DNA of 64,000 bases from CAZTGZ01 sp964613385 (GTDB lineage: Bacteria; Bacteroidota; Bacteroidia; NS11-12g; UBA9320), in assembly GCA_964613385.1 (NCBI GenBank), contig CAZTGZ010000012.1, positions 1-64,000 on the forward strand. Direction: 5' to 3'. The notes below the pieces were generated by a model. It was not told the origin of the DNA. It saw nothing but the letters and a program-made list of their open reading frames with translations, and did no database searches. Shown piece after piece: positions 44,646 through 53,238 of the stretch. Both the position numbers and the translations under genes were made by a program. Position 1 is the stretch's first letter. Every line of letters begins with the position of its first letter.

Positions 44646-45749
44646 ATGGGATTACCATCAGTCATGCATGTATCTACTCCCTTAAGCTGGAGAGGAGGTG
44701 AACAACAAATTCTGTATTTAATGCAGGGCCTTGAAAATTCCAACCAATGGCTTTTCTGTCCCGAAAATTCCGCACTATCCACAAGAGCCCGGGAAATCAA
44801 CGGATTAAACATTGTACTTTTCAAGAAACGCGGCGGAACAGACCTGAGAGCCGGTTATAAATTGGCACAAAGCATCCGAAAACATCAACCTGACATCTTG
44901 CATGCACATGATGCTCAGGCACATACGCTATGTGTTCTGGCACATCTCATGGGCATAAGCACCCCAATTGTATTGCACAGAAGGGTCGACTTTCAGATAC
45001 GTGGGAACTTCTTCACACGATTTAAGTACAATCACCCCGGAATCAAGAAAATCATCTGTGTTTCTGACGCAATCCGGCATATTGTTCTACAGTCGATCCC
45101 ACAGCCTGAAAAAGTCGTTACCATACATTCTTGCGCAAAACCCATAAGCACCCCGAAGGAAATAGCCCGTAAAAAAATACTGGAACTTTGCGGGTTGAAT
45201 GACCAGGGTTTGTTGATTGGGAATATTTCCGCATTGGCTGACCATAAAGATTTAATGACTTTTATCCATACGGCTGCTCAATTACATGCAAAAGAGCCAA
45301 ATCTGAGATTCATCATTCTGGGAGAAGGTGAAGAAAGAGCCAAACTGGAAAATGCTGTCAAAAACTATCGGTTGGAACATGTTTTTTGTATGCCGGGTTA
45401 TATGGCTGATGCGAGGAATTTGATGCCTGCATTGGATATTTTTCTGTTCACTTCCAAAACTGAAGGTCTCGGAACCACTGTGTTGGATGCCATGCTGGCC
45501 GGGGTTCCTGTTGTTGCCACCAGGGCAGGTGGTGTACCTGAAATGGTCATCCATCGAAAAACCGGATTACTCTGTGAGGTGGGCGATGCCCGGGCCTTGG
45601 CCAATAGCGTGCAGGAAATGATAAATGATTCAGAATTGCGAAAAAATCTGATAGACCGGGCTTTTGAAATGGCTACAGATTTCAGCCAGGATGCCATGAC
45701 AAAAAAGACCCTGGCTGTTTATAAAGAGGTATTGACAGAAAGCCCTTAA
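44646..45749 (+). CDS. Glycosyltransferase family 4 protein
   Basis: A 367-aa GT-B glycosyltransferase. The N-terminal half has HVSTPLSWRGGEQQIL and a DILHAHDAQAHT acceptor-side segment; the C-terminal half has GLLIGNISALADHKDL, ILGEGEERAKLE and the nucleotide-sugar motif TEGLGTTVLDAMLAGVPVVAT. It probably adds a sugar to a lipid-linked or surface glycan, but donor and acceptor are unknown. It is followed 15 bases later by the threonine dehydrogenase gene. Confidence 0.9.
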   Translation: MGLPSVMHVSTPLSWRGGEQQILYLMQGLENSNQWLFCPENSALSTRAREINGLNIVLFKKRGGTDLRAGYKLAQSIRKHQPDILHAHDAQAHTLCVLAHLMGISTPIVLHRRVDFQIRGNFFTRFKYNHPGIKKIICVSDAIRHIVLQSIPQPEKVVTIHSCAKPISTPKEIARKKILELCGLNDQGLLIGNISALADHKDLMTFIHTAAQLHAKEPNLRFIILGEGEERAKLENAVKNYRLEHVFCMPGYMADARNLMPALDIFLFTSKTEGLGTTVLDAMLAGVPVVATRAGGVPEMVIHRKTGLLCEVGDARALANSVQEMINDSELRKNLIDRAFEMATDFSQDAMTKKTLAVYKEVLTESP

Positions 45750-45764
45750 ATTCGAACCCTAAAT

Positions 45765-46721
45765 ATGGCTGAAAATATTCTCGTTTTGGGTGCCTGCGGA
45801 CAAGTAGGTACCGATTTAATAGACGCGCTCAGGGGATTATATCCTACTTCTTCCGTAATAGCCAGTGACATCCGCAAACCGGATGATGCATTCTGGGATG
45901 TCTCTCCATTTGAACTGGTTGATGTATTGGACAAACGACGATTAAGCGAAATATTTCAAACATATAAGCCTGTTCAGGTTTATCATTTGGCCGCATTACT
46001 TTCAGCAACCGCCGAGAAAAATCCGAAGTTTGGCTGGGAATTGAATATGGATGGGCTTTTCAATGTATTCGATGCCTGCTTGGAATATGGGGTGAAGCGG
46101 GTTTTCTGGCCGAGTTCCATAGCCGTTTTCGGCCCGAATACGCCCAGGGTTCAAACACCTCAATACTGCGTGATGGACCCAAATACCATTTATGGTATAT
46201 CGAAACAAGCCGGTGAAAGATACTGTGAATATTATTTCCAAAAGCGCGGGCTCGATGTCCGGTCCATTCGATATCCAGGCTTAATCGGTTATAAGGCATT
46301 GCCCGGAGGTGGCACCACCGATTATGCGGTCGAAATATTTCACAAAGCACTGAGCGATGGCCATTATACTTCCTTTTTAAAAGCAGGCACTTTTTTACCC
46401 ATGATGTATATGACGGATGCCATCAAGGCAACGTTGGATATCACACATGCTCCATCGGACAAAATCCTGAACCGTTCGTCCTACAATATTTCAGGTTTTA
46501 GTTTTGATCCGGAGATTCTGGCAGCTGCCATTCGCAATCATATCCCGGGGTTTACCCTCGACTACCGCGATGATCCAAGACAGGCCATAGCAGACAGCTG
46601 GCCTCAGAGTATTGACGACAGCCATGCACGCCGCGATTGGCAATGGAAACCAGATTACGACCTAAACGACATGTCTGCCGACATGATTAAACAACTACAG
46701 TTGGTCAGAAATTCGAAGTAA
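45765..46721 (+). CDS. SDR-type L-threonine 3-dehydrogenase (NAD-dependent epimerase fold)
   Basis: A 318-aa short-chain dehydrogenase. It has the NAD motif GACGQVGTDL, the active-site serine in WPSSIAVFG and the YGISKQAGE motif. The segments YHLAALLSATAEKNP and RYPGLIGYKALPGGGTTDYAVEIF match the SDR-family threonine dehydrogenases of Bacteroidota rather than the zinc-dependent Tdh. It would oxidise threonine to 2-amino-3-ketobutyrate. Its 3' end overlaps by 17 bases the convergent outer-membrane protein gene. Confidence 0.88.
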   Translation: MAENILVLGACGQVGTDLIDALRGLYPTSSVIASDIRKPDDAFWDVSPFELVDVLDKRRLSEIFQTYKPVQVYHLAALLSATAEKNPKFGWELNMDGLFNVFDACLEYGVKRVFWPSSIAVFGPNTPRVQTPQYCVMDPNTIYGISKQAGERYCEYYFQKRGLDVRSIRYPGLIGYKALPGGGTTDYAVEIFHKALSDGHYTSFLKAGTFLPMMYMTDAIKATLDITHAPSDKILNRSSYNISGFSFDPEILAAAIRNHIPGFTLDYRDDPRQAIADSWPQSIDDSHARRDWQWKPDYDLNDMSADMIKQLQLVRNSK

Positions 46722-48342
46722 CCGTAAATCTGACTCCACTAAAAGCCGGCTCCAATCTGCATATACCGCCGGTACAATTCACACCTTGAACCTGTTTAAT
46801 GTAAGACAGTGTAAATGACGTCGTATGAATGTTATACTTCGCAAAAAAGGTGTAATAATGAAGAATTTCGTCACTGATGGGAGAACCGGCATGTCTTTTT
46901 GGATCAACGTTTACCATGTCTGAAACTGCGAAAGAGTAGTGCGGTGAAAAATTCATTTCGACTATGGCATTCACAAAGCTGCCCAAATCCTGTGCAGTAA
47001 TTAAATACTGCGCTTCTGCCCTCAGGGAGTTTCTCTTACTCATTTTCCAGTTTGTTTCTATAAATGGAGTCAAAGTCTGTACGTGGTGATAGGATGAATC
47101 CTTTTGTTCATAAACCTGCTGATTATAAAAAATCTTACTCAATCCTGCCTTGTAGTTGAACACTTTGTTCAATTTATGGTCGAATTGTACAAACATCTCC
47201 TCAAACAGCTGATCTCCATTTAATTTCCGCACATTGCTATAGTTCAGCTCTACATTCATCGATTTGTTGATGGAATAAATGATTTCTCCCTGAAATCCAT
47301 TCTCGCCATAATCCTGTGCCGGTGCGTTATATCTGGCCAATAAGCGATAAGTGCTTTGTCGTGTCAAAGATGGCTGATAGCTAATTAAACCACTGAGCAA
47401 CAATTCATTAGGTGAGATTTTATATTGAAATTTGTCGATATGGCGATATTGGAAATTGACCCCAATGCCACCTTTCTTATGCTTACCAAGTTTTGATTTA
47501 GAATAGTTCATCCCGGCATACCAAATTTTACCCGGGGCGAGTTCTAAATTTCCATCTGCATTTCTGAAGGCCTCCTCTGTCTTGTAAACATACTCTCCGT
47601 ATAGCCCGAAATTTCCAATATTCACACTGCTGTAACCATTATATACGTAAGCGTTATATTTCGGATTAAATCTCTGAGACAAATCCATACCATTAATCTC
47701 TGTCGCAATAAAAGACATGGTATTTTTATCCAAAGTCCGTTTCACGGCAGATGCGCCTAACGTCAAATTCAATTTGCCTTCAAATAAACTGAAGTTCTTC
47801 TCACTATTTGCGCCCTGAATGATTTCAGGAAAGGTTTTAAAACGATTTTCCAGACTGCCTTTCATTCTGCCCGTGAATCCTTTGATAAAGAAATTATCGT
47901 TGATCCGATACAAAGCATGAACCCCTTCCATGGCATAATCAATCCCAATCAGGCGATCTTCATATGCCCTGAAGGCCAATCCGCTTCCAAACTGATCATA
48001 AAACGAACCAATGGTTACCTCAAGGTTCTCAATGCTCTTCTTTAACTGCCAAAATCCAATCCCATGTCCGGTAAAGGACCCGGTTGGATTCAGAAGATTA
48101 GAATTATTAAACAGATCATGTCGGAGGGCAAGTGAATATCCCTTTACCTGATAATTCAGGTACATCCATGATTCAGCAGATGAAAGCTGACTGAAATACT
48201 GCGGACTTTCGTTGGCACCGCGCTTGTCGTCGCGTTGGAAGAAATTCACTGAACTCTGCCAATTGCCGGACAGTACTCCCAATTCCTGGGCCAATGTTGT
48301 CAAAGGCAGAAAGAAAAAGCTAAAAATTAAAAGGTTTCTCAT
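46705..48342 (-). CDS. Outer-membrane beta-barrel protein (DUF6029-like)
   Basis: A 545-aa exported protein with a signal peptide ending LTTLAQE. The body consists of many alternating amphipathic strands such as MYLNYQVKGYSLALRHDLF, GIGVNFQYRHIDKFQYKI and NSLRAEAQYLI, a beta-barrel pattern with an aromatic C-terminal strand (FSGVRFTVTSNF). It looks like the DUF6029 family of Bacteroidota. Function unknown; one can imagine a porin or uptake channel. The ATG at 48342 begins the signal peptide; a reading from 48423 adds 27 unlikely residues. Confidence 0.78.
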   Translation of the reverse strand: MRNLLIFSFFFLPLTTLAQELGVLSGNWQSSVNFFQRDDKRGANESPQYFSQLSSAESWMYLNYQVKGYSLALRHDLFNNSNLLNPTGSFTGHGIGFWQLKKSIENLEVTIGSFYDQFGSGLAFRAYEDRLIGIDYAMEGVHALYRINDNFFIKGFTGRMKGSLENRFKTFPEIIQGANSEKNFSLFEGKLNLTLGASAVKRTLDKNTMSFIATEINGMDLSQRFNPKYNAYVYNGYSSVNIGNFGLYGEYVYKTEEAFRNADGNLELAPGKIWYAGMNYSKSKLGKHKKGGIGVNFQYRHIDKFQYKISPNELLLSGLISYQPSLTRQSTYRLLARYNAPAQDYGENGFQGEIIYSINKSMNVELNYSNVRKLNGDQLFEEMFVQFDHKLNKVFNYKAGLSKIFYNQQVYEQKDSSYHHVQTLTPFIETNWKMSKRNSLRAEAQYLITAQDLGSFVNAIVEMNFSPHYSFAVSDMVNVDPKRHAGSPISDEILHYYTFFAKYNIHTTSFTLSYIKQVQGVNCTGGICRLEPAFSGVRFTVTSNF

Positions 48343-48426
48343 TTCGTCGATAAAGGAGGTAAAATTATAAAAGTATTCAGGATAGGTATCACATAATTCA
48401 CCTTTTTTTGCATACAAATTCATATT

Positions 48427-49239
48427 TTGAACCTACAAGAACTCAGCAAATCCATTCAGATAAGACAATCCTTTCTTTGTGTTGGACTGGATCCGGAACT
48501 ACAAAAGTTACCGTTGCATCTGCCCCGGAACATGGAAGGTCTTCTGACCTTTAATCGGGCCATTATAGAAGCTACCGCTCCATATTGTTGTGCATACAAG
48601 CTCAACACAGCTTTCTTCGAGCAATATGGCGCAGAAGGTTGGCAAGTTTTGAAGTCGACCCTGGAGGCAATACCCAAAGGTCATTTCACGATAGCTGATG
48701 CCAAACGGGGCGACATTGGAAATACCTCAACCATGTACGCACGTGCATTTTTTGAAGAAATGGACTTTGACGCGATTACCGTGGCTCCTTATATGGGCGA
48801 AGACAGTATCCGTCCATTTCTGGAATTCAAAAATAAAACGGTGATTGTCTTAGGACTAACCTCCAATCCGGGAAGCGCAGATTTCCAAATGATTAAGAGC
48901 GAAAGCGGGAAATATCTGTTTGAACATGTAGTGGAAAAAATTGTCCAATGGGCCGGACCGGAACAACTGATGATAGTGGCCGGAGCAACCCGGGGTCAAT
49001 GGCTTGAACGTGTGAGAAATCTCGCACCAAACTATTTTCTTCTGGTACCCGGAGTTGGCGCACAAGGAGGCGACCTGAATCAGGTTTATCAATATGCAGG
49101 CATTCCTGAAATTACCGGATTGCTCGTAAATGCCTCCCGAAATATAATTTATGCAAGTAGTGATATAAATTTTGCCGAAGCTGCCATGCGTGAAGCACAA
49201 ACTCTTCAACATCAAATGAAACTGCTGATGCAAACCTGA
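48427..49239 (+). CDS. pyrF: Orotidine 5'-phosphate decarboxylase (TTG start)
   Basis: Makes UMP from OMP in pyrimidine synthesis. The 270-aa protein has SFLCVGLDPELQKLP at the N-terminus and the catalytic lysine in the ADAKRGDIGNTS motif, typical of the longer type II PyrF. No in-frame ATG exists between the upstream stop at 48394 and the SFLCVGLD motif, so the TTG at 48427 is the best start. It diverges from the outer-membrane protein gene, with 84 bases between their starts. Confidence 0.92.
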   Translation: MNLQELSKSIQIRQSFLCVGLDPELQKLPLHLPRNMEGLLTFNRAIIEATAPYCCAYKLNTAFFEQYGAEGWQVLKSTLEAIPKGHFTIADAKRGDIGNTSTMYARAFFEEMDFDAITVAPYMGEDSIRPFLEFKNKTVIVLGLTSNPGSADFQMIKSESGKYLFEHVVEKIVQWAGPEQLMIVAGATRGQWLERVRNLAPNYFLLVPGVGAQGGDLNQVYQYAGIPEITGLLVNASRNIIYASSDINFAEAAMREAQTLQHQMKLLMQT

Positions 49240-49271
49240 TCATCCAAATTTTCCCTTAACCCACCCCCACC

Positions 49272-50555
49272 ATGCAAGAAGATCTCCTCCAGTTTATTTG
49301 GAAAAATTCCCTATTCAACAAATTTGAGCTCCGGACAGTTACCGGCGAAGGCATCAAAATCATTCATCCCGGATTTCAGAATTTTGATTCAGGACCCGAT
49401 TTTTTTCAGGCCCGAATTCAAATTGCCGATACCTTATGGATCGGGAATGTAGAAATACATCTGGATGAAAAAATGTGGTATCAGCACCGCCATCATACAG
49501 ACCCGGCATATAACAATGTTGTGCTTCATGTTTGTTTATATGCCAATGGACAAACATTCACCGCTGCCGGCAACCAGGTTCCTGTGCTGGAACTGGACGC
49601 GAGAATTGAACCTTCATTGCTGCTGAAATATGAAAACATGCTGCACCTCGAGGGACCGATTCCCTGTGCTCATGTGCTGCGTAATTTGGGTCAATTACAC
49701 TGGCTGCATGCCTTAGACCGGGTTTTTACCCTTAGATTGGAAAGCAGATATCGAGACATAACCGAACTTTTGCATGCTTGTCAGAACGATTGGGAACAAA
49801 CCTGTTATTCCATTATCTGTGCTTCTATTGGACATAGAATCAACAAGGAACCCATGAAACAACTCGCGCGTATTTTACCTTATCGAATATTGAGAAAACA
49901 TCAGGGAAACCGAATGGAACTTGAAGCCTTGTTATTCGGGACGGCAGGTCTTTTACACAGCTCCTTTAAAGATGGATATCCCAAATTACTGCTGAGAGAG
50001 TTTGAATATCTTCAGAAAAAATACAGGCTGATTTCCCTGGATGCGGGTTTGTGGAAATGGATGCGCATGCGCCCTTTCTCGTTTCCTACCCTCCGAATAG
50101 CTCAATTGGCTGCCTGGCTCGATCAACCCGATGGACTTCTTCGTTCATTGTTGGAAAGGAGTCCGGAAGAGAATAAAGCATTTGGCTTGCAATTGGAAGT
50201 CTCCGAGTATTGGAGAAACCACTACCGGTTTGATTCGGAAAGTTCCGTTCGCCCGGGAAATTTAGCGGAAGAAGCCTTTATCAACCTATCTATTAATGCT
50301 TTGATTCCCATCATATTCGCATATGCCACCCAAAAGGGTGATGCCATTTTACTCGAAAAAGCCATGACCTGGATAGAAAATTTACCTTCAGAAAACAATA
50401 AAATAACACGATTTTTTGAAATTTGTGGTAGAAAGGCTGATAATGCCATGCATTCACAGTCCATGATTCACGTTTATAACCACTATTGTGTTCATAAACG
50501 TTGTATTCACTGTCCTGTGGGTCAGAGCATTCTTTCTCAAAATAATAACACATGA
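49272..50555 (+). CDS. DUF2851-family protein
   Basis: A 427-aa protein of unknown function, conserved in Bacteroidota. The N-terminal pattern (EDLLQFIWKNSLFNK, then HPGFQNFDSGPDFFQARI and WIGNVEIHLDEKMWYQH) is the DUF2851 signature. The C-terminus ends with cysteines in HYCVHKRCIHCPVG (C-X4-C-X2-C), a possible metal site. The stop overlaps the PspC gene by 4 bases. It is preceded 32 bases upstream by pyrF, so it may share that transcript. Confidence 0.88.
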   Translation: MQEDLLQFIWKNSLFNKFELRTVTGEGIKIIHPGFQNFDSGPDFFQARIQIADTLWIGNVEIHLDEKMWYQHRHHTDPAYNNVVLHVCLYANGQTFTAAGNQVPVLELDARIEPSLLLKYENMLHLEGPIPCAHVLRNLGQLHWLHALDRVFTLRLESRYRDITELLHACQNDWEQTCYSIICASIGHRINKEPMKQLARILPYRILRKHQGNRMELEALLFGTAGLLHSSFKDGYPKLLLREFEYLQKKYRLISLDAGLWKWMRMRPFSFPTLRIAQLAAWLDQPDGLLRSLLERSPEENKAFGLQLEVSEYWRNHYRFDSESSVRPGNLAEEAFINLSINALIPIIFAYATQKGDAILLEKAMTWIENLPSENNKITRFFEICGRKADNAMHSQSMIHVYNHYCVHKRCIHCPVGQSILSQNNNT

Positions 50556-50770
50556 ATAGTCTGAAACTTCTGCTTGAAAGACGACTTTTTGGCGTTTGTG
50601 ACGCCTTGGGAAGCTCATTGAAAATCAGCAGCTCCAGAATTCGTCTCTATTTTATTTACACTTCCTTTTTAACCCTGGGATCTCCTGTATTGATTTATCT
50701 GGTTATGGCATTCTGGATTAATCTGAAACAGGAACACTTCGGAAAACGACGTTCCTTACTGGATCTCTGA
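50552..50770 (+). CDS. PspC-domain small membrane protein
   Basis: A 72-aa protein with a PspC-like domain: FGVCDALGSSLKISSSRIRLYFIY leads into one hydrophobic segment (LGSPVLIYLVMAFWINL). In E. coli PspC acts in the phage-shock envelope stress response, but small PspC-like proteins in Bacteroidota have no defined role. It starts inside DUF2851 and its 3' end overlaps the convergent NlpC/P60 gene by 15 bases. Confidence 0.8.
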   Translation: MNSLKLLLERRLFGVCDALGSSLKISSSRIRLYFIYTSFLTLGSPVLIYLVMAFWINLKQEHFGKRRSLLDL

Positions 50771-51304
50771 CATACGACCACCGCTATAGAATCTGCGGCG
50801 ATAATAATCTTCATCCATATGGCTGATGATTACACCTTTTTGAACGGAAGCGTGTATGAAATAACCCTGCCCCAGATATACTCCCACATGGCTGATTCTG
50901 TTCTTATAGATTTTAAAGAATAATAAGTCTCCGTGCTGTAATGCCGATTTTGTTACCGGCTTGCATTGTTGGTATATCCCTGCACTGCTGTGTACCAACT
51001 CAATATTATATACCCTTTTGTATAAATACTGCGCAAACCCCGAACAATCTGTTCCATTCTTAGAACACATACCGTACTGATAGGGTACGCCCACCCATTC
51101 GCATCCGGTCAGCAGAATTTCAGTATTGTATGAACTGTCGAATGGGATATGCAGTTTTTCGCTCATTTGCAGCAAATTGTAATGCAGTACTTTTTGCTTT
51201 TTGTCCGGATTTACCTCAAAATCACCCAAAACAGGTGATTGTGCCCATGTGCATAAACACGAGAAACATAGATAAAAAAGGGTAAAAACGCCTGTTTTGA
51301 ACAT
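50756..51304 (-). CDS. Secreted NlpC/P60 (C40) peptidoglycan peptidase
   Basis: A 182-aa endopeptidase expected to cut peptide stems of peptidoglycan. It has a signal peptide (to about LCTWAQS) and the C40 triad: Cys87 in GTDCSGF, histidine in ISHVGVYLG and the third polar residue histidine in FIHAS. The start at 51304 follows a TAACTTTG box by 8 bases; a longer reading (51328) would cover that box. Confidence 0.92.
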   Translation of the reverse strand: MFKTGVFTLFYLCFSCLCTWAQSPVLGDFEVNPDKKQKVLHYNLLQMSEKLHIPFDSSYNTEILLTGCEWVGVPYQYGMCSKNGTDCSGFAQYLYKRVYNIELVHSSAGIYQQCKPVTKSALQHGDLLFFKIYKNRISHVGVYLGQGYFIHASVQKGVIISHMDEDYYRRRFYSGGRMSEIQ

Positions 51305-51312
51305 ATCCGCCG

Positions 51313-51320
51313 CAAAGTTA
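51313..51320 (-). promoter_or_regulatory. -7 promoter box TAACTTTG upstream of the NlpC/P60 gene
   Basis: Exact TAnnTTTG on the minus strand followed by C, 8 bases before the ATG. The 281 bases up to the next plus-strand gene at 51586 show no other recognisable feature. Confidence 0.45.
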
Positions 51321-51585
51321 AGGCGCATTCAAAAGAATTGGTGTTTATAACTGTTAATACTACGTTTATTTTCGGTGAACACAATGTTTAACAATTTGAT
51401 AATATGACAATTACGTCCTCAGATGCCCGGCTTTGATGTCCAACATCTTTCCCATTTTCAGAATTGTTTCCGAACCTGAAAATTTTTGGGAAAAGCGTAT
51501 TGTAACTTTTAATAGACAGTAGGTGCATTCTCCTATTTTTCAATGCATTAGGGAAATGTGAACTTTGACCTAAAGAAAATACCTT

Positions 51586-52047
51586 ATGCAACAATCCATG
51601 TCATTCTATCGCACAACCAAGGGTTTTAAGAACAATCATAAAAGTTCTGAACTTACTTGTGAGAATTGTGGTGCTCAGTTTCTGGCCAACCGGAACAATG
51701 CCCGCTTTTGCAGCAGCAGCTGTCGCTCACAATTTTGGCTCAATAAAAACGACAAGCGCGTAATAACATTAACCGTGCCTGCCGATATTGATGAAAACTA
51801 TCTGGAAAGCATCAAAGAACTCCTGATGAATTACAAGCGCAAGCCTATTCCGACATTGGTTCCTGTTAAAGAAAAGGAAACCCGCATGTTTGAAGACAGC
51901 TCTGAGTTGGACTTATACCTGCGTTCCATTGGATATCAGGATTATAAAATTCCAAAAATTGATTGGGGAATTTACTACGATGAAGGCTTGACCATTAAGA
52001 AAGTAGAAAATGGTTGGGAAACTACGGTAATTCGCAAAGCGGGATAA
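51586..52047 (+). CDS. Small zinc-ribbon protein of unknown function
   Basis: A 153-aa cytoplasmic protein. Cysteines 25, 28, 42 and 46 (CENCGAQF ... RFCSSSCRSQFW) form a C-X2-C-X13-C-X3-C motif like treble-clef or FCS zinc fingers that bind nucleic acid or protein. The rest (LTVPADIDENYLESIKELL and a C-terminal beta-rich end) is not recognised. A role in DNA or RNA binding is possible but inferred from the finger alone. A terminator follows directly. Confidence 0.75.
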   Translation: MQQSMSFYRTTKGFKNNHKSSELTCENCGAQFLANRNNARFCSSSCRSQFWLNKNDKRVITLTVPADIDENYLESIKELLMNYKRKPIPTLVPVKEKETRMFEDSSELDLYLRSIGYQDYKIPKIDWGIYYDEGLTIKKVENGWETTVIRKAG

Positions 52048-52070
52048 TTAAGCTGTGAAATCATATTGTG

Positions 52071-52101
52071 AAAGGCTTCTACTTCAGTGGAGGCCTTTTT
52101 T
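52071..52101 (+). terminator. Rho-independent terminator after the zinc-ribbon gene
   Basis: Stem AAGGC...GCCTT with further G-U-containing pairing around a TTCA loop (CTTCTACTTCAGTGGAG), followed by TTTTTT. It starts 24 bases after the stop at 52047. Confidence 0.8.
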
Positions 52102-52167
52102 GTTGCGGATAATTCAAGTTCCGGTGAATTTGAACGGATTCAAATCCCGACGTTCAGAAAAATTAGA

Positions 52168-53235
52168 CTATTCGTAAACCACATGAACCCCATCGGTAAG
52201 CGGGTGACTTTGACAAGTCAGTACAAAGCCCTCCTTTATTTCGGCATCGCTCAGACCTTCTCTTTCGTCCATGTGTACCTTTCCGGCCAATACCCTGGCC
52301 CTGCACGTTGTACAAACCCCAACCGTACAGGAAAACGGTGGTTCAAGACCCGCGTCCTGGGCAGCATACAGAATGGTATCGCCCGGAGAAACGGTAATTT
52401 CGTGTTCCTTGCCGTATAGTTCTACCTTTACCTGATGAGCTACCGATGCATTTTCCGTTAAATCCGGTTCGGGTTTTTTAGCCTCTGCCACAACCGCAGT
52501 AAAGTATTCTGTATGAATGTGTTCAGCCGGAATACCCGCCATCTCCAGACTGGTTTTTGCCAATTGCATCAAAGCTCCCGGACCGCATATATAATAATGG
52601 GCCTCCCTTGGAGCATGAACATACTGCCTCAAGATCTGATGAATGATGGGAATTTGTAAAAAACCACTGAGTCCATTCCAATTGGCCGGTGCCTCGTCAT
52701 ACGACAAGATCAATTCCAGACGATCGTTGTAGGATTGCTTCAGCTTTTCAAGTTCCTCCTTGAATATGACCGAATGCTCATCTCGGTTCGCATATATCAA
52801 TGTGATTTTGCTGCCCGGTTCTTCGTGTAGCAATGTCAATAATATGGAATACAAGGGGGTGATCCCACTTCCTCCGCCAATCAATACATAATGCAAACTG
52901 CGACCAGAATCAGGTTCAACAGTGAATTTACCCATAGGGGGCATGGCTTCCAACATATCTCCCTCCTTCAAAACCTCATTCATAAACGTACTCATGCGCC
53001 CGTTGTCCACTTTTTTCACCGCAATAACCGGCTGTGGATTCAAATACGGGCTGCTGCAAACAGAGTAACTCCTTCGAATGCCCTCTCCGTTCAATTCGGT
53101 ATAAAAGGTTAAATACTGACCCGCCTTATAAACGAATTGATTTCTCAGATGAGTAGGAATCTCAAATTCAATACTCACAGCATCGTCGGTTTCCCGTTTA
53201 ATCGACTGAACTTTTAATGGATAAAATCCTTGCAT
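52168..53235 (-). CDS. PaaE-like NAD(P)H:ferredoxin/flavin reductase with C-terminal 2Fe-2S domain
   Basis: A 355-aa iron-sulfur flavoprotein. The FAD-binding motif RRSYSVCSSP lies near residue 55, NAD(P)-binding is by GGGSGITPLYS, and a plant-type [2Fe-2S] ferredoxin domain ends the protein with CTVGVCTTCRARV and a later cysteine (LTCQS). This arrangement matches PaaE, the reductase of phenylacetyl-CoA epoxidase, but paaABCD is not seen, so it may serve another oxygenase or desaturase. Its start is 3 bases after the asd stop. Confidence 0.9.
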   Translation of the reverse strand: MQGFYPLKVQSIKRETDDAVSIEFEIPTHLRNQFVYKAGQYLTFYTELNGEGIRRSYSVCSSPYLNPQPVIAVKKVDNGRMSTFMNEVLKEGDMLEAMPPMGKFTVEPDSGRSLHYVLIGGGSGITPLYSILLTLLHEEPGSKITLIYANRDEHSVIFKEELEKLKQSYNDRLELILSYDEAPANWNGLSGFLQIPIIHQILRQYVHAPREAHYYICGPGALMQLAKTSLEMAGIPAEHIHTEYFTAVVAEAKKPEPDLTENASVAHQVKVELYGKEHEITVSPGDTILYAAQDAGLEPPFSCTVGVCTTCRARVLAGKVHMDEREGLSDAEIKEGFVLTCQSHPLTDGVHVVYE

Positions 53236-53238
53236 TTC

